From: Streptomyces sp. NBC_00091
Lineage (GTDB): Bacteria > Actinomycetota > Actinomycetes > Streptomycetales > Streptomycetaceae
Reading direction: 5' to 3'
Assembly (NCBI RefSeq): GCF_026343185.1
Contig: NZ_JAPEMA010000001.1
Coordinates: forward strand, 930,001 to 994,000
Length of the DNA stretch: 64,000 nucleotides
This document shows, one piece after another, positions 16,037-23,743 of the stretch. The notes under the pieces were generated by a model that was not told where the DNA came from, did not search any database, and was given only the letters and a program-made list of their open reading frames with translations. Each line of letters opens with the position of its first letter. The first letter of the stretch is position 1. A program made the translations under genes and the position numbers.

Positions 16037-19000
16037 GTGAGGCGAAGCAACTCGAGCCCCGCGGATGAACCCGCGCGAGGCAACTTCACCCCGCCGCCGC
16101 GCGGGGCCATGTCGCCCGTCGACGTGCCCGTGGAACCACCCCCGAGCAGCGGCAGCGCCAGCAAGTTCTCCCCCCGCAACTGGCGGGTGGCCACGAAGCT
16201 GAACGCCATCCTGCTCGTACCCGTCCTCGTCGGACTGGTCATGGGCGGCTTCCAGGTGAAGGGCTCGGTCGACACCTGGAACGAGGCGAAGGACGCGGAG
16301 AAGACCGCGCGCATCGTCCAGGCCGCGGCCGAATACGGCCAGGCCCTCCTCAACGAGCGCGACCTCACCGCCGAGCCCCTCCTGAAGGGCGACCGCAACA
16401 ACGACGCCGTGACGAAGGCCTACGCGACCACCGACGCGGCCAAGGCCAAGTTCGCCCAGGCCGTCAAGGGCCTCCCGGCGAACCAGGGTCTGGAACGCCG
16501 CCTCGAGCTCTTCCGCCAGGAGGAGCCGAAGCTGGACCAGGTCCGCAAGACGGCCTACGCCGTTCCGGAGTCCCAGAAGAAGAACCTCCCCGCCTCGGCC
16601 GGCCCCATCCCGACCGAAGAGGGATACGTGCTGGTCCAGCACTACCTCATGCAGTTCTCCAACGAACTGGGCCTGGGCACCGGAAACGTCACCAGCTACG
16701 GCCGCATGGTCTACGCAGTCGAGCTGGCCAAGGCCGCGAACTCGCTCCAGCGCTCGGTCGGCACGCACCTGCTGGTGCGTCCGAACGAGAACGAGGAGAT
16801 CCGCAAGGCCCAGCTCGTCGCCTTCTCCTCCTACGCGTACCTCGAAGAGATCGCGGTCGGCGAGTACGTCGCCGCCGGCACCGACGAGGACACGAACCGG
16901 CTCAAGGAGGTCATGGGCAAGAAGTCGCAGGAGGGCGCCGCCAAGCTCGCGCAGGCCAAGCAGGCCGCCGAGCAGTCCGGCACCGTCTTCAAGGCTCCGC
17001 CCGTGGTCAACGGCTCCGCGCTCACCGGCATGACCGAGGCGATAGCCAGCGGCGAGAAGAACACCAAGCTCGCCCTGAACGGCACCACCTCCCCCGCCTG
17101 GCAGGCCGCCTCCACCGCCAAGTTCGACGGCTACGCCGAGATCGAGAAGGAACTCCTCGACAAGGCCGTCAAGGACTCCGTCGCGGTCTCCGACAAGGCC
17201 CAGAGCGACGCCATCGTGACCGGCGCCATCGTGGTCGTGGCCCTGCTCGCCGCCTTCATCCTGGCCGCGATGATGGCCCGCCAGATGAGCCGCTCGATGC
17301 GCCGCCTGCGCACCTCCGCCTTCGACATCGCCGAGCAGCGCCTGCCGGCGCTCGTCGACCAGCTCTCGCGCACCGACCCGGGCAAGGTCGACACCCGCGT
17401 GTCGCCGATCCCGATCACCTCCCAGGACGAGATCGGCGAGGTCGCCCGCGCCTTCGACCAGGTCCACCAGGAAGCGGTCCGGCTCGCCGCCGAGCAGGCG
17501 CTCCTGCGAGGGAACGTCAACGCGATCTTCACGAACCTCTCCATGCGCAACCAGTCGCTGATCGAGGGCCAGCTGACCCTCATCACCGACCTGGAGAACA
17601 ACGAGGCGGACCCGGACCAGCTGGAGAACCTCTTCCGCCTGGACCACCTCGCCACCCGTATGCGCCGCAACGGCGAGAACCTCCTCATCCTCGCGGGTGA
17701 GAACCCGGGCCGCCGCTGGGACCAGCCGGTGCCCCTCGTCGACGTGCTGCGCGCCGCCTCCTCCGAGGTGGAGCAGTACGAGCGCATCGAGCTCTCGGGC
17801 GTCTCCGAGGCCGAGATCCACGGCCAGGCCGTGACCGACCTCGTGCACCTGCTCGCGGAGCTGCTGGAGAACGCCACCACGTTCTCCTCCCCCCAGACCA
17901 AGGTCCGGGTGAACGCCACGCGTCTGCCCGACGGCCGTGTGATGGTCGAGATCCACGACAAGGGCATCGGCCTCACCGCCGAGGACTTCGCGGACATCAA
18001 CCACAAGCTGGCCAACCCGCCGACCGTGGACGCCGCGATCTCGCAGCGCATGGGTCTGTTCGTGGTCGGCCGGCTGGCGGACCGCCACAGCATCCGCGTC
18101 CAGCTGCGCCCCTCGGGCGAGGCGGCCGGCACCACCTCGCTGGTCATGCTCCCCGACGCCATCACCCACGGTGGCGGTGGCGAGGGCATACCGGACGACG
18201 ACTTCACCGTCTCCTCGATGATCCCGCAGCAGAACGCCCAGCAGGCCGCCCCGCTGCGGACGGCCGCCGAGCTCGGCTTCGACGACTCGCGCTACGAAGC
18301 CCAGGGCGGCCAGGGGGCCGGCGAGCAGCCGGCCGACCCGGTCGTGCGGTCCCTGGGCCGCGAGGAGCGCCGGGCCGCGCTGGAGGCACAGCTCGGCTCC
18401 CCGCAGGAGCAGTACCCCGGGCAGGGCTCCCAGGAGTATCCGGAACCTCAGCCCGAGCACGGGTACCAGGAGTACCAGGGCTACGAGCAGCAGTCCGCGC
18501 AGGGCTACGAGGCCCCGTACGAGACCCAGCAGCAGCCGCAGGCCTACGAGTCGTACCCGGAGCAGGGCTATGCCTATCCGGAGTCCGGCTACCAGGACGG
18601 GCAGCAGTCCGCCCAGGGGTACGAGGGCGGCTACGAGGAGCAGTCCCAGCAGGCCGAGTGGCCCGAGCAGAACACCTACTCGGGCTCCTACCAGCAGGAT
18701 TACGGGACCGAATCGGAATCCCCCTCCGCTCCCGAACCGGCCCTGGACCGCGTAGGCTTCGACCGTCCGGGCGCCGCTGCCGACACCGGTCACCAGATGA
18801 CCGGAGCGGGCCTGCCGCGACGCGGCAGCCAGCAGCAGTGGCAGCCGGGACAGCAGGAAGCGGAGTCCGCCGGATCCCTCTTCGAGCAGCGGCCGCAGCG
18901 TCAGCAGCAGGCCGCCGAACCGAAGCAGGAACCGGGGGAGGCAGGAACCGGCGCGGGCTGGCGTTCGACGAACGACGAGCGCTGGCAGCAGGCCGGCAAG

Positions 19001-19228
19001 CTCCGTGAGCCGAAGGCGGGCGGGGTCACCCCGTCCGGTCTCCCTCGGCGGGTGCCCAAGGCCAACCTGGTCGAGGGCGCTGCGGAGACGACCCCGCAGG
19101 GCGGCCCCCAGGTCTCCCGCGCCCCGGAGGACGTCCGTGGCAGGTTGAGCAACCTGCGACGCGGTGTCCAGCAGGGACGCAGTGCGGGTTCCGAGCAGTC
19201 AAGTAACAGCTATGACCAGGAGCGTTAG
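16037..19228 (+). CDS. cvnA2: conservon sensor-kinase-like membrane protein CvnA (second cvn operon)
   Basis: Second CvnA, 1063 residues, with the same plan as the first. A membrane segment at about 56-75 (LLVPVLVGLVMGGF) precedes an extracellular sensor domain of about 310 residues that differs clearly from that of CvnA1. The second membrane segment is at about 392-413, then a HAMP linker. The HATPase N box ELLENATTFSS is near 607 and DKGIGLTAEDF near 640. The tail (about 720-1063) is rich in Tyr, Glu and Gln with PEQGY/YEQ-type repeats, unlike the Pro/Gln/Gly tail of CvnA1. The GTG start is preceded by a weak GAGAGG. cvnB2 follows at once. Confidence 0.93.
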   Translation: MRRSNSSPADEPARGNFTPPPRGAMSPVDVPVEPPPSSGSASKFSPRNWRVATKLNAILLVPVLVGLVMGGFQVKGSVDTWNEAKDAEKTARIVQAAAEYGQALLNERDLTAEPLLKGDRNNDAVTKAYATTDAAKAKFAQAVKGLPANQGLERRLELFRQEEPKLDQVRKTAYAVPESQKKNLPASAGPIPTEEGYVLVQHYLMQFSNELGLGTGNVTSYGRMVYAVELAKAANSLQRSVGTHLLVRPNENEEIRKAQLVAFSSYAYLEEIAVGEYVAAGTDEDTNRLKEVMGKKSQEGAAKLAQAKQAAEQSGTVFKAPPVVNGSALTGMTEAIASGEKNTKLALNGTTSPAWQAASTAKFDGYAEIEKELLDKAVKDSVAVSDKAQSDAIVTGAIVVVALLAAFILAAMMARQMSRSMRRLRTSAFDIAEQRLPALVDQLSRTDPGKVDTRVSPIPITSQDEIGEVARAFDQVHQEAVRLAAEQALLRGNVNAIFTNLSMRNQSLIEGQLTLITDLENNEADPDQLENLFRLDHLATRMRRNGENLLILAGENPGRRWDQPVPLVDVLRAASSEVEQYERIELSGVSEAEIHGQAVTDLVHLLAELLENATTFSSPQTKVRVNATRLPDGRVMVEIHDKGIGLTAEDFADINHKLANPPTVDAAISQRMGLFVVGRLADRHSIRVQLRPSGEAAGTTSLVMLPDAITHGGGGEGIPDDDFTVSSMIPQQNAQQAAPLRTAAELGFDDSRYEAQGGQGAGEQPADPVVRSLGREERRAALEAQLGSPQEQYPGQGSQEYPEPQPEHGYQEYQGYEQQSAQGYEAPYETQQQPQAYESYPEQGYAYPESGYQDGQQSAQGYEGGYEEQSQQAEWPEQNTYSGSYQQDYGTESESPSAPEPALDRVGFDRPGAAADTGHQMTGAGLPRRGSQQQWQPGQQEAESAGSLFEQRPQRQQQAAEPKQEPGEAGTGAGWRSTNDERWQQAGKLREPKAGGVTPSGLPRRVPKANLVEGAAETTPQGGPQVSRAPEDVRGRLSNLRRGVQQGRSAGSEQSSNSYDQER

Positions 19229-19229
19229 T

Positions 19230-19652
19230 GTGAGCGCGATGAGCCAGGCGGCGCAGAACCTTAACTGGTTGATCACCAACTTCGTGGACAACACCCCTGG
19301 GGTGTCCCACACGGTGGTGGTCTCCGCCGACGGCCTTCTGCTGGCGATGTCCGACGGATTCCCGCGCGACCGCGCCGATCAGCTGGCGGCCGTGGCCTCC
19401 GGCCTGACCTCGCTGACCGCCGGTGCCTCCCGGATCTTCGAAGGCGGTGCCGTCAACCAGACCGTGGTGGAGATGGACCGGGGATTCCTCTTCCTCATGT
19501 CCGTCTCCGACGGATCCTCGCTCGCGGTGCTCGCGCACCCCGAGTGCGACATCGGCCTCGTGGGCTACGAGATGGCCCTTCTCGTGGATCGCGCGGGCAG
19601 CGTCCTCACCCCGGACCTGCGCGCGGAGCTCCAGGGAAGCCTTCTCAACTAG
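19230..19652 (+). CDS. cvnB2: Roadblock/LC7 domain protein CvnB (second cvn operon)
   Basis: A 140-residue Roadblock/LC7 protein. It differs from CvnB1 at only four positions (S3A, E to D in AMSEGF, N to S in RAGNVL, last residue T to N). GTG 19230 lies one base beyond the cvnA2 stop and 7 nt after AGGAG; it gives the same length as CvnB1. Such near identity suggests the two could be exchanged between the systems. Confidence 0.94.
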   Translation: MSAMSQAAQNLNWLITNFVDNTPGVSHTVVVSADGLLLAMSDGFPRDRADQLAAVASGLTSLTAGASRIFEGGAVNQTVVEMDRGFLFLMSVSDGSSLAVLAHPECDIGLVGYEMALLVDRAGSVLTPDLRAELQGSLLN

Positions 19653-19745
19653 CAGACGGGCAGTGCGTTTCGCGTCATCGCACCATAGGGTGCGGTGGCG
19701 CGGTTCCACAGGGAGTACTGCGTTCTTGGAGTCGGAGGAGGAAAC

Positions 19746-20300
19746 GTGACAACACCCGGAGGACATCCATATGGCGGCCAGCTGCCGCAGGGTGGGCACG
19801 ACCAGAACCGCTTCAACTTCCCCTCCGCTCCCAGCCGGCCCATGCCGGAGCACAACCCCTACGGGCAGCAGCCGTACGGCCAGCCCCAGCAGCCCCAGGC
19901 GCCTCACCGGCTTCCGCAGCAGCCCCCTCGGGCCGCACAGCCGCAGGCCCCGAAGGCGCACAACCCGCTGGTGCGCCCGTACGCGATGACCGGCGGCCGT
20001 ACCCGGCCGCGCTACCAGCTCGCCATCGAGGCGCTGGTCAGTACCACGGCAGATCCCGCGCGGCTGCAAGGGCAGTTGCCCGAGCACCAGCGCATCTGCC
20101 GCCTGTGCCAGGAGATCAAATCCGTCGCGGAGATCTCGGCACTTCTCTCCATTCCTCTTGGTGTCGCCCGAATCCTCGTCGCCGACCTGGCGGAGGCGGG
20201 CCTTGTCGCCATTCACCAGCCCGGCGGCGACGAGTCTGCCGGCGGCCAGCCAGATGTGACACTGCTCGAAAGGGTGCTCAGTGGACTTCGCAAGCTCTAA
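19746..20300 (+). CDS. cvnC2: DUF742 protein CvnC with Gln/Pro-rich extension (second cvn operon)
   Basis: A 184-residue DUF742 protein. Residues 1-75 are a low-complexity segment rich in Gln, Pro, Gly and Tyr (for example PYGQQPYGQPQQPQAP). The conserved core follows from LVRPYAMTGGRTRPRYQLA to SGLRKL and is about 85% like CvnC1 by eye. GTG 19746 is preceded by GGAGGAGGAAAC, a very strong ribosome site; an upstream ATG at 19695 has none. The last 20 bp overlap cvnD2. The extension is the main difference from CvnC1 and may serve partner choice or local concentration. Confidence 0.92.
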   Translation: MTTPGGHPYGGQLPQGGHDQNRFNFPSAPSRPMPEHNPYGQQPYGQPQQPQAPHRLPQQPPRAAQPQAPKAHNPLVRPYAMTGGRTRPRYQLAIEALVSTTADPARLQGQLPEHQRICRLCQEIKSVAEISALLSIPLGVARILVADLAEAGLVAIHQPGGDESAGGQPDVTLLERVLSGLRKL

Positions 20301-20865
20301 CGGCGGAGCGGCTCCGCGCTCCACCACCTCCGCGAAGATCGTGGTGGCGGGCGGCTTCGGCGTGGGCAAGACCACGTTCGTCGGCGCGGTCTCCGAGATC
20401 AACCCGCTGCGCACCGAAGCCGTCATGACCAGCGCCTCCGCAGGTATCGACGACCTCACCCACACCGGTGACAAGACGACGACCACGGTCGCGATGGACT
20501 TCGGCCGCATCACCCTGGACCAGGACCTGATCCTGTACCTCTTCGGTACGCCGGGCCAGGACCGCTTCTGGTTCATGTGGGACGACCTGGTGCGCGGCGC
20601 GATCGGCGCCGTCGTCCTCGTCGACACCCGGCGCCTCGCCGACTGCTTCCCCGCGGTCGACTACTTCGAGAACAGCGGCCTGCCCTTCGTCATCGCCCTC
20701 AACGGCTTCGACGGGCACCAGCCCTACACCCCCGAAGAGGTCCGCGAGGCGCTCCAGATCGGCCCGGACGCGCCCATCATCACCACCGACGCCCGCCACC
20801 GCGCGGACGCCAAGAGCGCGCTCATCACGCTCGTCGAGCACGCCCTGATGGCCCGCCTGCGGTAA
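20281..20865 (+). CDS. cvnD2: Ras-like GTPase CvnD (second cvn operon)
   Basis: A 194-residue small GTPase with P-loop GGFGVGKTTFVG, G3 motif LFGTPGQDRF and the variant G4 region ALNGFDGHQ. It is almost identical to CvnD1 (five conservative changes). GTG 20281 overlaps cvnC2 by 20 bp, exactly as in the first operon. A hairpin follows within 15 bp. Confidence 0.94.
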   Translation: MDFASSNGGAAPRSTTSAKIVVAGGFGVGKTTFVGAVSEINPLRTEAVMTSASAGIDDLTHTGDKTTTTVAMDFGRITLDQDLILYLFGTPGQDRFWFMWDDLVRGAIGAVVLVDTRRLADCFPAVDYFENSGLPFVIALNGFDGHQPYTPEEVREALQIGPDAPIITTDARHRADAKSALITLVEHALMARLR

Positions 20866-20878
20866 GGCAAGGTGTGGG

Positions 20879-20910
20879 AAGGCCCCCGTGTCGCAGGACA
20901 CGGGGGCCTT
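20879..20910 (+). terminator. terminator of the second cvn operon
   Basis: GGCCCCCGTGTC-GCAG-GACACGGGGGCC, a perfect 12-bp stem flanked by AA and TT, begins 14 bp after the cvnD2 stop. Confidence 0.88.
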
Positions 20911-20976
20911 CGCCGTTCCCGAGCCGCGAGCCGCGTACTCGAGCCGCATGCCCCGAGCCCGCCTGCCGCGGGCATG

Positions 20977-21016
20977 CCGAAGGCCCCGCACCCCTGAGGG
21001 GATGCGGGGCCTTCGG
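20977..21016 (-). terminator. terminator of accB-accE
   Basis: A 14-bp perfect stem (CCGAAGGCCCCGCA and complement) with an inner CCCC-TGA-GGGG lies 11 bp past the accE stop. Confidence 0.87.
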
Positions 21017-21027
21017 AGGTCCGGTGC

Positions 21028-21228
21028 TCAGCCGCGCCAGCTGTGGGGGGCCTGGAAGCCCCGGCTGCGCTCCAGGCGGCGCCAGCCGGCCGCGGCGGGG
21101 CGGGTGGCGGCGGCCTCGTCGGGGGTGGCGGCGGCGCGGGCGAGGAGGATCGCGGTGATCGCGGCCAGCTCCTCGGGCTCGGCGTTGCCCTTCTCGACCT
21201 TCAGCAGGGTGTCGGTGGCGGTGCTCAT
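21028..21228 (-). CDS. accE: acyl-CoA carboxylase epsilon subunit
   Basis: A 66-residue protein starting MSTATDTLLKVEKGNAEPEELAAITAI (here cited in part) and ending GFQAPHSWRG. The LKVEKGNAEPEELAA start and the tryptophan-containing C-terminus are typical of the actinobacterial epsilon subunit that tightens the contact between the biotinylated alpha subunit and the carboxyltransferase beta subunit. It lies 23 bp after accB on the same transcript, the same arrangement as accB-accE of S. coelicolor. A hairpin terminator follows. Confidence 0.88.
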   Translation of the reverse strand: MSTATDTLLKVEKGNAEPEELAAITAILLARAAATPDEAAATRPAAAGWRRLERSRGFQAPHSWRG

Positions 21229-21251
21229 CGTTGGCAGGTCTCCTTCGCTCG

Positions 21252-22835
21252 TTACTGCGGCGGGTTGCCGTGCTTGCGGGACGGCAGATCGGCGTGCTTG
21301 GTGCGGAGCATCGCGAGGGCGCTGACGAGCACCCCGCGGGTCTCGGCGGGGTCGATGACGTCGTCCACGAGGCCGCGCTCGGCCGCGTAGTACGGGTGCA
21401 TCAGCTCGGCCTTGTATTCCTTGACCATCCGGGCGCGCATCGCCTCGGGGTCCTCGGCGTCCGCGATCTGCTTGCGGAAGATCACGTTGGCGGCGCCTTC
21501 GGCGCCCATGACGGCGATCTCGTTGGTGGGCCAGGCGTAGGTGAGGTCGGCGCCGATGGACTGGGAGTCCATGACGATGTACGCGCCGCCGTAGGCCTTG
21601 CGCAGGATCAGCGAGATGCGCGGCACAGTGGCGTTGCAGTAGGCGTACAGCAGCTTGGCGCCGTGGCGGATGATGCCGCCGTGCTCCTGGTCGACGCCCG
21701 GCAGGAAGCCGGGGACGTCCAGCAGGGTGACGATCGGGATGTTGAAGGCGTCGCAGAGCTGGACGAAGCGCGCGGCCTTCTCGGACGCGTGGATGTCCAG
21801 GACACCGGCGAGGTGGCCGGGCTGGTTGGCGACGATGCCGACGACCTGGCCGTCCAGGCGGGCGAGGGCGCAGATGATGTTGCGCGCCCAGCGCTCGTGG
21901 ATCTCCAGGACGTCCCCGTCGTCGACGAGCTCCTCGATGACCTTGAGCATGTCGTACGGGCGGTTGCCGTCGGCGGGGACCAGGTCCAGGAGGACGTCCG
22001 AGCGCCGGTCGGCGGGGTCGGAGCTCTCGTGGACCGGGGGGTTCTCGCGGTTGTTGGAGGGCAGCATCGTGATGAGGTAGCGGACCTCGGAGATGCAGGT
22101 CTCCTCGTCGTCGTACGCGAAGTGCGCGACGCCGGAGGTCTCGGCGTGCACGTCCGCGCCGCCGAGGCCGTTCTGGGTGATCTCCTCGCCGGTCACCGCG
22201 CGGACCACGTCCGGGCCGGTGATGAACATCTGCGAGGTCTCGCGGACCATGAACACGAAGTCCGTCAGGGCCGGGGAGTACGCGGCGCCGCCGGCGCAGG
22301 GGCCGAGCATGACCGAGATCTGCGGGATGACACCCGAGGCCTTGGTGTTGCGCTGGAAGATGCCGCCGTAGCCGGCGAGGGCGGAGACGCCCTCCTGGAT
22401 ACGGGCGCCCGCGCCGTCGTTGAGGGAGACGAGCGGGGCACCGGCCGAGATGGCCATGTCCATGATCTTGTGGATCTTCGTGGCGTGGGCCTCGCCCAGG
22501 GCGCCGCCGAAGATCCGGAAGTCGTGCGCGTAGACGAAGACCGTACGGCCCTCGACCGTGCCCCAGCCGGTGATCACGCCATCGGTGTAGGGCTTCTTCG
22601 CCTCCAGCCCGAAACCGGTCGCCCGGTGCCGGCGCAGCTGCTCGACCTCCCTGAAGGAACCTTCGTCGAGCAGGAGCGCGATGCGCTCACGTGCGGTCAG
22701 CTTGCCCTTGGCGTGCTGCGCCTCGGTCGCCCGGTCGCTGGGTCCGCGCTGGGCCTCCTCACGGAGGGAATGCAGCTCGGCCACGCGCCCGCGGGCGTCC
22801 GTCGGCTCGCTCGGAGTCTGGTCCACAACGGTCAT
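21252..22835 (-). CDS. accB: acyl-CoA carboxylase beta (carboxyltransferase) subunit, AccB type
   Basis: A 527-residue carboxyltransferase that moves CO2 from biotin to acetyl-, propionyl- or butyryl-CoA, making malonyl-, methylmalonyl- or ethylmalonyl-CoA. Both crotonase-like halves are present, with GGALGEAHATKI and GPCAGGAAYSPALTD in the first and DVPGFLPGVDQEHGGIIRHG in the second. Residue 420 is Ile (GGAYIVMDS). In S. coelicolor the matching Ile420 of AccB and Asp422 of PccB were shown to set acyl-CoA choice, so this is AccB rather than the strictly propionyl-specific PccB. ATG 22835 gives the usual N-terminus. accE follows. The alpha subunit is not in the window. Confidence 0.95.
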   Translation of the reverse strand: MTVVDQTPSEPTDARGRVAELHSLREEAQRGPSDRATEAQHAKGKLTARERIALLLDEGSFREVEQLRRHRATGFGLEAKKPYTDGVITGWGTVEGRTVFVYAHDFRIFGGALGEAHATKIHKIMDMAISAGAPLVSLNDGAGARIQEGVSALAGYGGIFQRNTKASGVIPQISVMLGPCAGGAAYSPALTDFVFMVRETSQMFITGPDVVRAVTGEEITQNGLGGADVHAETSGVAHFAYDDEETCISEVRYLITMLPSNNRENPPVHESSDPADRRSDVLLDLVPADGNRPYDMLKVIEELVDDGDVLEIHERWARNIICALARLDGQVVGIVANQPGHLAGVLDIHASEKAARFVQLCDAFNIPIVTLLDVPGFLPGVDQEHGGIIRHGAKLLYAYCNATVPRISLILRKAYGGAYIVMDSQSIGADLTYAWPTNEIAVMGAEGAANVIFRKQIADAEDPEAMRARMVKEYKAELMHPYYAAERGLVDDVIDPAETRGVLVSALAMLRTKHADLPSRKHGNPPQ

Positions 22836-22997
22836 GTACCGACCTTACGAAGCGCGACCATCAAAACCCTCCGTCGGTTCTACACAGTCTCGGACCCCGT
22901 CCGCTGTCCGGCCCGGACAGAACCTCCGAAGCATGCATGGACTCCCCCAGTCGGGACCTTGGCCCTTTGTGGAGGTCCAACAAAAACCCGGAAGAAG

Positions 22998-23046
22998 TTG
23001 AAATTTGAACGGAATGGGTCTAGCGTCCCTCTTGTTGAATGTTGAA
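22998..23046 (+). promoter_or_regulatory. paired TTGAA repeats upstream of the YceI gene
   Basis: Four TTGAA words occur as two pairs with the same 7-bp period (22998 and 23005; 23035 and 23042), ending 30 bp before the start codon. In such GC-rich DNA this is unlikely to be chance. It may be a repressor site, possibly of a MarR-type regulator; the protein is unknown. Confidence 0.4.
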
Positions 23047-23076
23047 CCAAACAGCAGGAACTCACAGGAGGAAGTC

Positions 23077-23709
23077 ATGGGTCTCTTCACCCGTCGCAGC
23101 AGCCAGACCGCCCGCGTTCAGGAGGGGGCTCCCGCCTCCGCCGTCGCCACGCTCGAGGTGGACCCGGCGCTCGCCGCGCTCACCGGTGACTACGTCATCG
23201 ACGCCGCCCACAGCAGCATCGGCTTCACCGTGCGCCACGCCATGGTGACCAACGTCCGCGGCACCTTCGCCGACCACGAGGGCACGCTCCGCCTCGACGG
23301 CTCCGACCCCTCGCGGTCGACGGCCTCCATCGACGTCAGGATCGCCTCGGTCGGCACCGGTATCGCCGACCGCGACGCGCACCTGCTGGGCAGCGACTTC
23401 TTCGACGCCGAGCTCCACCCGCTGATGACCTTCCGCTCCACCTCGGCGGCGCACCTGGGCGGCGAGGCGTACCGCATCTCCGGCGAGCTGACGATCAAGG
23501 ACGTCACGCGCCCGCTCTCCATCGACCTGGAGTTCGCCGGCTCCGCCACCGACGTCTACGGCAACGAGCGCGTCGGCTTCGAGGGCTCCGCCGAGATCCT
23601 GCGCTCCGACTGGGGCCTGACCTGGAACGCGGCGCTGGAGGCCGGCGGCGTGATGGTCAGCGACAAGGTGAAGCTGACCTTCGACATTTCGGCGATCAAG
23701 CAGGCCTGA
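23077..23709 (+). CDS. YceI-family protein
   Basis: A 210-residue protein. Residues about 42-210 form the YceI lipocalin-like barrel: GDYVIDAAHSSIGFTVRHAMVTNVRG, FFDAELHPLMTFRS, GELTIKDVTRPL and SDWGLTWNAALEAGGVMVSDKVKL are the family blocks. YceI proteins bind polyisoprenoid-type lipids and are often stress induced. No signal peptide is evident; the first 40 residues (GLFTRRSSQTARVQEGAP) look flexible. ATG 23077 is preceded by CAGGAGGAAGTC. The paired TTGAA repeats upstream suggest its own regulated promoter. Its 3' end converges with the next gene within 20 bp. Confidence 0.9.
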   Translation: MGLFTRRSSQTARVQEGAPASAVATLEVDPALAALTGDYVIDAAHSSIGFTVRHAMVTNVRGTFADHEGTLRLDGSDPSRSTASIDVRIASVGTGIADRDAHLLGSDFFDAELHPLMTFRSTSAAHLGGEAYRISGELTIKDVTRPLSIDLEFAGSATDVYGNERVGFEGSAEILRSDWGLTWNAALEAGGVMVSDKVKLTFDISAIKQA

Positions 23710-23720
23710 CGCGGAACCCC

Positions 23721-23743
23721 GGGGGCGGCTACCAGCCGCCCCC
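23721..23743. terminator. hairpin between convergent yceI and secreted-protein genes
   Basis: GGGGGCGGCT-ACC-AGCCGCCCCC, a perfect 10-bp stem, overlaps the stop codon and last codons of the minus-strand gene. It probably ends both transcripts. Confidence 0.65.
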
